Part shown: piece by piece, positions 23,110 to 30,074 of the stretch | How the letters are laid out: each line of letters opens with the position of its first letter | Position numbering within the stretch: the stretch's first letter is position 1 | NCBI GenBank assembly: GCA_035525495.1 | Contig: DATLED010000023.1 | Span: 1 to 30,583 of the forward strand | From: DATLED01 sp035525495 | Lineage (GTDB): Bacteria > Actinomycetota > Acidimicrobiia > Acidimicrobiales > CADCTF01 | Length of the DNA: 30,583 bases | Direction: 5' to 3' | The notes under the pieces: generated by a model | The model's input: the letters and a program-made list of their open reading frames with translations, nothing else | Database searches by the model: none | Told to the model about the DNA's origin: nothing | Position numbers and translations under genes: made by a program

Positions 23110-23476
23110 GGGTCAGCTGATTGCCGAGAGCATCGCTACGTGGGCTCGGTTCAGCGTGCCGGGTATCCGGCTCCGCGGCGTGACCGCTGTCGCGCCGCCC
23201 GAGGAACGCCTCCGCCCGGACCAGCCGCGGCGGTGGACGTTCGTCGGCTTCGAGATGGACGACCAGCTCGCGTCCACCGTCGCCGATGCCCTCGCCGACG
23301 CGCTGGCAGGTGAAGGCGGTTGGTACTGCAACTTCTCGACTGCGAAGGAGGCCTGGGTGGTGTACCGCGGCCGCATCTTCCGCTACCGGATCGGCGATGC
23401 GTCTGGTCGCGCTGAGGCGCAGGCCTACGGGCGGTCGATCGGGATCCCCGAACCACAGCTCGAGTGGGGCGAGTGA
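23102..23476 (+). CDS. Small conserved-looking protein of unknown function
   Basis: The 124-residue protein starts at an ATG 8 bp inside the NUDIX gene. Segments such as RRWTFVGFEMDDQLASTVADALADAL, GGWYCNFSTAKEAWVVYRGRIFRY and GRAEAQAYGRSIGIPEPQLEW look like a real alpha/beta protein; similar small proteins occur in actinobacteria to my memory, without a known function. There is no signal peptide or membrane helix. The overlap and the 4-bp gap to the next gene place it firmly within the operon. Confidence 0.75.
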   Translation: MARGQLIAESIATWARFSVPGIRLRGVTAVAPPEERLRPDQPRRWTFVGFEMDDQLASTVADALADALAGEGGWYCNFSTAKEAWVVYRGRIFRYRIGDASGRAEAQAYGRSIGIPEPQLEWGE

Positions 23477-23480
23477 CTCG

Positions 23481-24953
23481 GTGTCCCGTGGCCCAGACAA
23501 CTCGCGGAACGTCCCGTCCTGGTATCGGCCTGCGTCGGTGTCGCAGACCGAATACGACCCGTCGTGGCCCGACGCCTACTCCTCGGAGGCGCACCTCATC
23601 GAACCCGCCTTCGGCCCCCGCCTCGTCGCGATGGAACACGTCGGGAGCACGGCGATCCCTGGGATGGCCGCCAAGCCGATAGTCGACATCCTCGCGGCGG
23701 TTCACGGTTGGGATGCGTTCGACGACCTCGTCGACGCGCTGGCGTCTCTGGACTACGTCTACACGCCTCACTCCGAAGCTGATGACTCGGGACGTCGTGT
23801 GTTCCGTAAGCCGTCGGACCTCTCGCTGCCTCGGACGCACCATCTGCACGTGACGACAGTTGACAGCGACTACTGGCGCCGGATCCTTGCGTTCCGCGAT
23901 CGGCTACGCGCCGAGCCGTCCGTGGCGGCCGAGTACCGCGCGTTGAAACGTCGCCTCGCCGTCGAATTCGCCGACGATCCCGACAGTTACACGCGCGGCA
24001 AGGCGGCGTTCGTGCGGGCGCACGACGGCTCCAGGAGCGAGTCGATCCAGGACGCACCGGCACCAGCGACCGTATCGACCACGCCCGAGCCGTCGACGCG
24101 GCAAGACGACGCGGAAGCCCCACCGCTCGGCGTTGACCCTGCGCCGATCAACGTGTACATGGCCGCTGATTTCGCCCGTGCCGCTGAGGCGGACGCTCTC
24201 GCTGACCAGGTTCGAGAGGCCGGTCTCGTCGTCGTGAGTCGGTGGCATCGGATCGTCGACGGAGCCGAAGCAGCGGCAGCCCGGGCAGGGACAGCGCCAG
24301 CGCCGGCGGAGGCACTCGCCGCTGCCGAGCGCAACCTCGACGACCTCGCGCTCGCCGATGTGCTCGTGGTGTTGACCACCGGTAGCGCAGCACGCGGCGG
24401 CCGTCACTTCGAGACGGGGTTCGCCTACGCCGCCCGCAAGCACGTCGTGGTCGTCGGGCCACCCGAGCACGCGTTCCACCACCTGGATGGTGTGGTCTCG
24501 ACGGACGAGGTCAACCTCGTACCGGTCCTGCGAGCGCTGCGGCCGACCTCGCCACACGACGGTCCCGGTACCGCCGCCGCCGCCTGCCTCGTCGCGCAGG
24601 GCTTCGAGGTACCCGTTCGTCCGACGCTCGACGTCGCCGACCACTTGCACGATCTGTGGCTGAACCTCTTGGCGGAGGAACGCGACGAGCTGCGCGACGC
24701 GGTCGCAGCCGGCGACATCGTGGAGGTCGCCGACGCGCTAGCTGACATCGTGTACGTGGCCCTCTCGGCCGGAGCGAGCTACGGGCTGCCGATGGACGAA
24801 GTCGTCGCAGAGGTGCACCGCTCGAACCTCACCAAGATCGGCGCCGACGGTGCGGTCAAGTACCGCGACGACGGGAAGGTCCTGAAGCCGGCGACCTTCT
24901 CACCGCCCAACATCGCTCGCGTGCTTGGTTTCGAGGCCGACTCCGAGCGATGA
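23481..24953 (+). CDS. GrpB - deoxyribosyltransferase-like - MazG-like fusion protein
   Basis: From GTG 23481 the protein has 490 residues in three domains. Residues 24-180 are a GrpB/UPF0157 nucleotidyltransferase-fold domain (YDPSWP, then VGSTAIPGMAAKPIVDI). A Pro/Ala/Ser linker (about 181-222) follows. Residues 223-355 resemble nucleoside 2-deoxyribosyltransferases (INVYMAADFARAAEADAL; LADVLVVLTTG; RGGRHFETGFAYA with Glu311 where the catalytic glutamate falls). Residues 383-480 are MazG-like, with EERDE (399-403), EVAD (415-418) and Asp422 for metal, and a tail NLTKIG...GKVLKPATFSPPNI seen in phage and bacterial house-cleaning enzymes. GTG 23538 is an alternative start. I know of no described protein with this order. 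Confidence 0.85.
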   Translation: MSRGPDNSRNVPSWYRPASVSQTEYDPSWPDAYSSEAHLIEPAFGPRLVAMEHVGSTAIPGMAAKPIVDILAAVHGWDAFDDLVDALASLDYVYTPHSEADDSGRRVFRKPSDLSLPRTHHLHVTTVDSDYWRRILAFRDRLRAEPSVAAEYRALKRRLAVEFADDPDSYTRGKAAFVRAHDGSRSESIQDAPAPATVSTTPEPSTRQDDAEAPPLGVDPAPINVYMAADFARAAEADALADQVREAGLVVVSRWHRIVDGAEAAAARAGTAPAPAEALAAAERNLDDLALADVLVVLTTGSAARGGRHFETGFAYAARKHVVVVGPPEHAFHHLDGVVSTDEVNLVPVLRALRPTSPHDGPGTAAAACLVAQGFEVPVRPTLDVADHLHDLWLNLLAEERDELRDAVAAGDIVEVADALADIVYVALSAGASYGLPMDEVVAEVHRSNLTKIGADGAVKYRDDGKVLKPATFSPPNIARVLGFEADSER

Positions 24954-25633
24954 CAGCCGAATGCCAAAAGTGCCCGCTCTCCACCGAACGCTCCCGCGCC
25001 GTCTACGACGCCGCGGCCGACGCGTACGTCCGGTTGGTCGGCTTCGAAATCGGACCCCTGACGGAAGCCCCGCAAGACGAGGAGATCCTGCGCGCATTCC
25101 TCGATCGGTCCAACCTCAGCGCCGGTGATGTCATCGGAGATCTTGGATGCGGCCCGGGACGCATCGCAGCACTTCTCCTCACCCGCGGAGTGACCGCCGT
25201 CGGCATCGACATCTCGCCGGTGATGGCGACGCGCGCCAGCGGTGTGCACCATCGTGCGCACTTCGCAGCCGGCGCGCTTGGAGCACTGCCGCTGCGGAAC
25301 GAAGCCTTGCGTGGTGCCCTTGCCTGGTATTCGATTATTCACACCCCAAGACAGCAACTCGGTGCGATGTTCGCCGAGTTGCGCCGGGTGCTTCAGCCAT
25401 GTGGGTCACTGCTGTTGGCGTTCCAGGCGGGGTATGACGAGCCCGTCGAGAGGGCCGACGCGTATGGGTCCGGCCTCACCCTCACCGCCTACCGCCACAG
25501 CGTCGGTGCCGTCGTTCAGCATCTCGAAACGGCTCGCTTCGACGTCGCCAGCACGACACAGCGGCCGCCGCAACTCGCGCACGAAACGACAGACCAAGCG
25601 TTCATCATGGCGGTGCGGGACGCTGCTGCGTGA
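24950..25633 (+). CDS. Class I SAM-dependent methyltransferase
   Basis: The ATG overlaps the fusion gene's stop (ATGA), giving 227 residues. Motif I is VIGDLGCGPGR (61-71), followed by AVGIDISPVM, ALAWYSIIHTP and LRRVLQPCGSLLLAF, a methyltransferase type 11 fold. The first residues include MTAECQKCP with two cysteines, an unusual lead. It is translationally coupled to the nucleotide-processing fusion protein, so it may methylate a nucleoside or nucleotide in the same pathway, but a small-molecule or other target cannot be excluded. Confidence 0.87.
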   Translation: MTAECQKCPLSTERSRAVYDAAADAYVRLVGFEIGPLTEAPQDEEILRAFLDRSNLSAGDVIGDLGCGPGRIAALLLTRGVTAVGIDISPVMATRASGVHHRAHFAAGALGALPLRNEALRGALAWYSIIHTPRQQLGAMFAELRRVLQPCGSLLLAFQAGYDEPVERADAYGSGLTLTAYRHSVGAVVQHLETARFDVASTTQRPPQLAHETTDQAFIMAVRDAAA

Positions 25634-26143
25634 CGTGTGACGGTGGTCCGCGCATCACGTCGGCTGCGCACCCACTGCGGCTCGGTCGTCCGATGAGGGA
25701 AGTCGCGAGCGACCCGAACGACGGATCCAGCCCCGCGGCGCGCCCCAGAACGTGCGTCCATAACGACATGGGGCATCGCCCCTATGGGCCGTCTGGTGGC
25801 GGCGGTCGTGACCATGTCGTCCTGTCCCCGAACGACGGGCCTTTCCGTCGAGGCAGCTTGGCCAACGGCTGTCCGTCTCCCCGCCCGCAGGGTAGGCGCC
25901 GCGAGATTCGGCGAGCGGATATGCAGCGAGTCCGGCGCGACTACGCGCCGATCTGTTGCGTGTCAGAAGTCGAGAGGAGTCGCGTTATGGAGCGGGTGTT
26001 CTGTCGCGACTGCCGTGGCGAGGACCCGTCCGATCATCGCGGTTGGGAAGGCCGGGACGGATCCCTTGCCCACCCGCCGCCATGCCGTGCGAACCCCGTC
26101 CGCGGTGCTTGCTCATCGGGCTCTGGCGATCAAGGCTTTACCG
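25634..26143. other. 510-bp region without a recognisable gene
   Basis: No frame here shows a known domain. A small imperfect hairpin lies at 25770-25782 (GGGGC-ATC-GCCCC). The stretch 25941-26004 shares two short blocks (CTACGCGCCGATC and TGTTCTGT) at nearly equal spacing with 27618-27678 in the other orphan region. It probably holds gene remnants plus the promoter of the VOC gene at 26144, though no clear -10 box was found. Confidence 0.5.
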
Positions 26144-26614
26144 ATGATCGAGAATCGCTCCGCTCCGCCTGGACCGGTTGTCCCCGGCCGCTTCTACGAC
26201 GATGTCGGAGCCGCGATCGAGTGGATCTGCTCAGCGTTCGGGTTCACCGAGATTTACCGCTACGGCCCTCCGGAGCGTCCGCAAGGGGCCTTCTTGTCCA
26301 TCGGTAACGGCGGGTCCGTCGCGCTGCAGGTCTCCCGGGTCGGGCAATCACCGACTTGGAACGATGACGCGGAGCTACGGCCGCTGAAGCCGGGCGAACC
26401 GATCAGCGGGGGCATCTCGGTGCGCGTACAGGATGTGGATGAGCACTACGAGCGCGCTGTCGCCTTCGGTGCACGCATCCTGAACCCGCCTACGACCTAT
26501 CCGTTCGGTGAGCGCCAGTACACCGCCGCTGACCTCGCGGGCCACCGCTGGGGTTTCACGCAGTCCGTTGTCGACGTCGATCCAACGGACTGGGCGACCC
26601 TCGCGAGCACGTAG
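26144..26614 (+). CDS. VOC-family (PhnB/glyoxalase-like) protein
   Basis: The 156-residue protein starts MIENRSAPPGPVVPGRFYDDVGAAIEWICSAFGF, a typical opening for PhnB-like members that bind a substrate or drug rather than glyoxal. VRVQDVDEHYERAVAFGARI and YTAADLAGHRWGFTQ complete the two beta-alpha-beta-beta-beta modules. The usual metal ligands are only partly evident, so it may be non-catalytic. The upstream frame stays open to 25784 but has no domain content, so ATG 26144 is the sensible start. The permease remnant begins almost at its stop codon. Confidence 0.82.
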   Translation: MIENRSAPPGPVVPGRFYDDVGAAIEWICSAFGFTEIYRYGPPERPQGAFLSIGNGGSVALQVSRVGQSPTWNDDAELRPLKPGEPISGGISVRVQDVDEHYERAVAFGARILNPPTTYPFGERQYTAADLAGHRWGFTQSVVDVDPTDWATLAST

Positions 26615-26653
26615 CTCTACGTCCACGTCCAGGAACAGCCCCCGGCTCCGAAC

Positions 26654-27351
26654 GTGTCCGAAACCGCGATGCGGCCGCTCCGCCGCGCGCGAGGTCCGTC
26701 CGGCATCGTCACCGACCACGAGGGCCTGTGGCTCGCCAACGCCGCCGGCGGACCCGAACGCGTCGAGGACCACACCAGGCTCCGCCCGAGCTACGACTCC
26801 CAACCCGGGAGCTTCCTGCCGCGGTCGATGCTCGACGAGCGCGGCTGGTCGACGGCCACGGCGGGATGGCTGGTGCGAGCCCCTCAGACGCTCACGCCCG
26901 AGGACCTCGCGACCCTTCGAGACTTCGCGTCGCGCGAAGGCCTGTCGTCGAGGGACCCGAGGGGCTCCGGGACCTGACGTCGCTGCGCTGGGGTGCGACG
27001 GTCATCGGCATGCTCGTCGCCCTCCTCGTCCTCGCCATGACCGTGGGACTGATCCGGGTAGAGGCGGCCGCCGACCTCCGGGTGCTGGTCGCCAGCGGCG
27101 CGTCCAGCCGGGTCCAGCGGGCGCTCACGGCCGTAACGGGGGGGTCACTCGCCGTCGCCGGCGCCCTCTTCGGCACCCTCGGCGCCTACCTAATCCTCGC
27201 CGCCGGCTACCTCGATGACCTCCGTACCCTTCTGCCCCTCCCGCTCGGCGAGCTGGCGTCCGTGCTGCTCGTGCTGCCGGGATCCGCGGCCGCAGTCGGC
27301 TGGCTCGCCGCAGGACGGGCGCCAAACACCCTGTCCCGACCGGTCAACTGA
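26654..27351 (+). pseudogene. C-terminal remnant of an FtsX-type ABC transporter permease, frameshifted
   Basis: The first part (from GTG 26654 to the stop at 26977) contains SFLPRSMLDERGWSTATAGWL and LTPEDLATLRDFAS, like the extracellular part just before the last FtsX transmembrane bundle. The second part, in the next frame from about 26945 to 27351, has three hydrophobic helices (GATVIGMLVALLVLAMTVGLIR; GSLAVAGALFGTLGAYLILA; ELASVLLVLPGSAAAVGWLA) and the EAAADLRVLVASGASS loop typical of FtsX/MacB permeases. A one-base deletion near 26946 would rejoin them as GLSVEGPEGLRDLTSLRWG. The N-terminal half of the permease is missing, so this is a decayed gene. Confidence 0.75.
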
Positions 27352-28156
27352 CGACCTCTCCTGTGGCGCAGGAGCTCGCTCAGTTGATTCCTGGCACAGG
27401 CAAAGGGACCGCTCTGCGCGGTACGATCACGCGCGGCGAGCTCGCAGCCGCACCTCGCAGCGCGCGCGAATGTCGCGTACGGTCCAGGACCGATGGCCGG
27501 TCGCCGTCCGGAGCCGCGTGCGCCACTCGCACAGCGACGCGACCGGGGTGACTGTCGACGGAATCGGCGACCCCGCGCACGACGTCAAGGGACCGGGACC
27601 GCGTGGATACGCACGCGCTACGCGCCGATCGGCGCCCTGTTTGCCGAAGAAGGTCGGTTGTTCGGTGCGGTGTTCTGTTCGCTCGCGACAGCCTCGGCCG
27701 CGCTAATTCCGGTCCCTCCTGAAGGTGGCCGGGAACGTGGTTCATCCGCTGAAGGCGCAGTCCCTCTGTCGTCTCACCAAGTCGCGCGGCCGTGCGTTCT
27801 CGCCCGCGAGACGTTTGTCCGGCGGCTCACTGAGGCGCTTCACAGGGCCGACCTGACGCTCACGGGCTTTCTCGAAGACGAGAAAGCCGACCGCATCGAC
27901 TCTGCCGATGTCCTCGCCAGCTTCCGAGACACGCGGGTTGGCCTCTCTCAGCCAGCTACTCGACGCGTCACTCAGTCCGCCAGCTGCGCCGGCAAGCGCG
28001 AGGTCCGGAAAACGAGCTTGCAGAGCAGCTGCAGGAGTGGGGCCGTCGGCCACCGAGCGGCGCGACGGCGGGCGGTGAAGGCGATGGCGGACCGGCTTGC
28101 AAACGTTCCCGGCGCGAAGCTCACCAAGGTGAACGAGTAGGAGTGTGTCCGTCAGC
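27352..28156. other. 805-bp region without a confident gene
   Basis: Two overlapping antiparallel frames are open: plus 27493-28140 (contains ARETFVRRLTEALHRADLT and ends MADRLANVPGAKLTKVNE) and minus 27742-28182. Neither carries a domain I recognise and both have acceptable codon bias, so no call is made. The part around 27618-27678 resembles a segment of the orphan region at 25.9 kb. The region separates the decayed permease from the convergent effector-like operon. Confidence 0.45.
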
Positions 28157-28708
28157 TCAAAAGGAGCTCGCCGGTTGGACAACCGCCGATGTCAGGTGCA
28201 CCTGATCCACCGAGACAGGCACCGGCAAGTAGTCCGGCGTGTAGCGGGAGGGCAAGCGCCGGGCGTCGGCGAACTTGGCGTCCACGACACGATCTGTTCG
28301 GAGGTCCGACCCGAGCCACGCCGGTGCCTGCACGCCATCCACGAGGAGCGACGTCACGAGCGCGACGTCGATGGTGAACGATCCGCCAGGCGGCGAACCG
28401 ACGGTCCGGAGCGGAAGCCCTCGGAGGCGCACCTTCGCGACCGGCGGCAGTGCGAGCGCGCGGAAGCCATGTGCTCCCCGGAAGGTAACGACTACCGCTG
28501 CGTTCGTCCCGCCCACGACGCGGACGGGTTCACCGCCGAAGATCCCGCCGGGGGGCGGCAGCGGCGAAGCGCCGAGCTTCTCCGGCAGCAGGAACCACCG
28601 TGGCTCGACCTCGGGGTTCCTGAGGCGCACGTCGAGCCGGAGCGTTCCGAGCGGGGGCCGCTCGCGCTCGAATGCGATCGCTTCCGCTTCTACGAGCGGC
28701 TCATTCAC
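28157..28708 (-). CDS. Unknown protein paired with the transglutaminase effector
   Basis: The GTG at 28708 overlaps the upstream gene by 8 bp and gives 183 residues. The sequence alternates hydrophobic and polar residues (LGTLRLDVRLRNP; VRVVGGTNAAVVVTFRG; FTIDVALVTSLLVDG) and has many prolines and glycines, which suggests a beta-sandwich fold. It contains no signal peptide, membrane helix or catalytic motif I recognise. Tight coupling to the Tgl-domain protein suggests a dedicated partner such as an immunity protein, chaperone or co-effector; none of these is shown by the sequence itself. Confidence 0.7.
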   Translation of the reverse strand: MNEPLVEAEAIAFERERPPLGTLRLDVRLRNPEVEPRWFLLPEKLGASPLPPPGGIFGGEPVRVVGGTNAAVVVTFRGAHGFRALALPPVAKVRLRGLPLRTVGSPPGGSFTIDVALVTSLLVDGVQAPAWLGSDLRTDRVVDAKFADARRLPSRYTPDYLPVPVSVDQVHLTSAVVQPASSF

Positions 28709-30074
28709 CCGCCACCTTCTCGACCTTGTCCGCATCGAGCTTCACGCCTGCTTCCGCCACGAAGCCGCCCTTCCGCTTCTGGCCATCGAGCTCATACTCG
28801 GGCTCCGAGAGGACCAGGTCGGCCGTGATCTGGTCGGGGAACTCGCCGTTGGCGGGGTCGTAGATCGCAGGCGGACCGTCGGGGAAGCGTTCCTTCAATG
28901 CTCGCTCGTCCTCCGCGTCGCGGTCGGCGTTATACGCCTCCACCATCTCGACGAGGAGTCCGTGCTCGGTCTTGCGGTGCGCGCCCATTCCCGACCACAG
29001 CTGCTCGTTGGTGTCGGGATCGCGGCCCATGTAGACCGCGTTCTCGCCCTGCCATGCGCCGCCCGGATGCTTGAGGAGGTATTTCGGGTGGTTGTAGAAG
29101 TAGTGGCGCTCCCCAGGGTTCGCCGGCCGGTTCCCGGCGACGCCCGCGTCACCGCTCTTCGCCGCGTCCGTCTGAGTCACGAGTTCCGCGACGGGGGTGC
29201 CCGCGGCGCCCTGCTTGACGCGGAGGCGTTGTTCGATCGGGACCACCTTGTCGGTGGAGCCGAAGCGCTCGTCGAACTTCGTGTCGCCGATCGCAGCGCG
29301 AAGTGAATCGATCCAGATGGCGATGATCGTGGAATTGCATTCGGCGACCGTGAGGCCTCGGAGCCATGACTTGATCGCAGCAGACGCACTCATCTTCGGC
29401 TTGAGCTTCCAGTCCATCCATCCGATCCTGTCGAAGTACTGAGGGTCGGCGTAGCCGCTCCGATAGTCGTCCTTCCACAGGTCTTCGCGACCCTCCTTCT
29501 TGCAGAGCGCCTTGTAGTTGTACGAGTAGTGGACGCCTTGGTCGAGCGTGTGGGGGTTGGTGTTGTTCTCGTCCATCTTGGCGATGGCGTGGGCGCCGAG
29601 CTTCTCCTCCTCCGGATCGATGTCCGGAGTGCCGGCAGCAGCCTCGAGGGCGCCCCAAGTGAAGCGCCCGACCTTGCCGTCTGGCTCGAGCTCCTTCTGC
29701 GCCTGGAACTGGACGACCGCGTCGTGGGTCTTCTTCCCGAAGATGCCATCGATCTTGAGCGGCGGCTCTTGGCCGCGCGCGTTGAGCATCTGCTGGAGCT
29801 TCTTCACGCCGGGGCCGGTGTGGCCGCGCTTGAGGCGGGGATGCGTCTTCGGGTCGGCGGCGGGCGTCGGCGTCGCCACCAGCCCCTGGCGCTGAAGGAG
29901 GCCCGCCACAGCACGGTTGCCGGCGGTGCGCTGCATCTCGAGAACCCGGGCCCGTCGCGGCTCGATCCGCGTCTGCACGGCGTGTTCCCTCACATGCTCC
30001 GCCGGCCGCCGCGCCAAGGTGCGCTGCATCGACCTCACCGTAGCCGAGAAGCGTTCTGCGAGGCCGATGGCCAT
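28701..30074 (-). CDS. AGNRAV-motif protein with peptidoglycan-binding and Tgl-like transglutaminase domains
   Basis: The 457-residue protein has an arginine-rich N-terminus with MQRTAGNRAVAGLLQRQ (47-63), a motif I know from proteins associated with extracellular contractile injection systems (eCIS). A PG_binding_1 domain follows (about 81-143, LKRGHTGPGVKKLQQML to KVGRFTWGAL). Residues about 185-385 resemble the Bacillus spore-coat transglutaminase Tgl: AAIKSWLRGLTVAECNSTI holds the nucleophile Cys246 preceded by Glu245, and PGGAWQGENAVYMG holds Glu344, matching the three catalytic residues of Tgl. It should crosslink glutamine and lysine side chains. No Sec signal is present, consistent with another export route. 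Confidence 0.82.
   Translation of the reverse strand: MAIGLAERFSATVRSMQRTLARRPAEHVREHAVQTRIEPRRARVLEMQRTAGNRAVAGLLQRQGLVATPTPAADPKTHPRLKRGHTGPGVKKLQQMLNARGQEPPLKIDGIFGKKTHDAVVQFQAQKELEPDGKVGRFTWGALEAAAGTPDIDPEEEKLGAHAIAKMDENNTNPHTLDQGVHYSYNYKALCKKEGREDLWKDDYRSGYADPQYFDRIGWMDWKLKPKMSASAAIKSWLRGLTVAECNSTIIAIWIDSLRAAIGDTKFDERFGSTDKVVPIEQRLRVKQGAAGTPVAELVTQTDAAKSGDAGVAGNRPANPGERHYFYNHPKYLLKHPGGAWQGENAVYMGRDPDTNEQLWSGMGAHRKTEHGLLVEMVEAYNADRDAEDERALKERFPDGPPAIYDPANGEFPDQITADLVLSEPEYELDGQKRKGGFVAEAGVKLDADKVEKVAGE

Noticed and set aside
27493..28140. Plus-strand 215-codon frame as a gene
   Set aside because: Its N-terminal half is Arg-rich filler and an antiparallel frame over the same bases is equally open; no domain could be recognised, so it is only mentioned in the region note.
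21613..28156. Integron cassette array with attC sites in the orphan regions
   Set aside because: Short genes and gaps suggested it, but no pair of attC core sites (GTTRRRY and its complement) framing the genes was found, and the main genes form an overlapping operon.
28192..28205. Perfect 14-base palindrome TCAGGTGCACCTGA, a possible operator
   Set aside because: It lies inside the 3' coding part of the gene at 28157-28708 and encodes ordinary residues (DQVHLT), far from any start.
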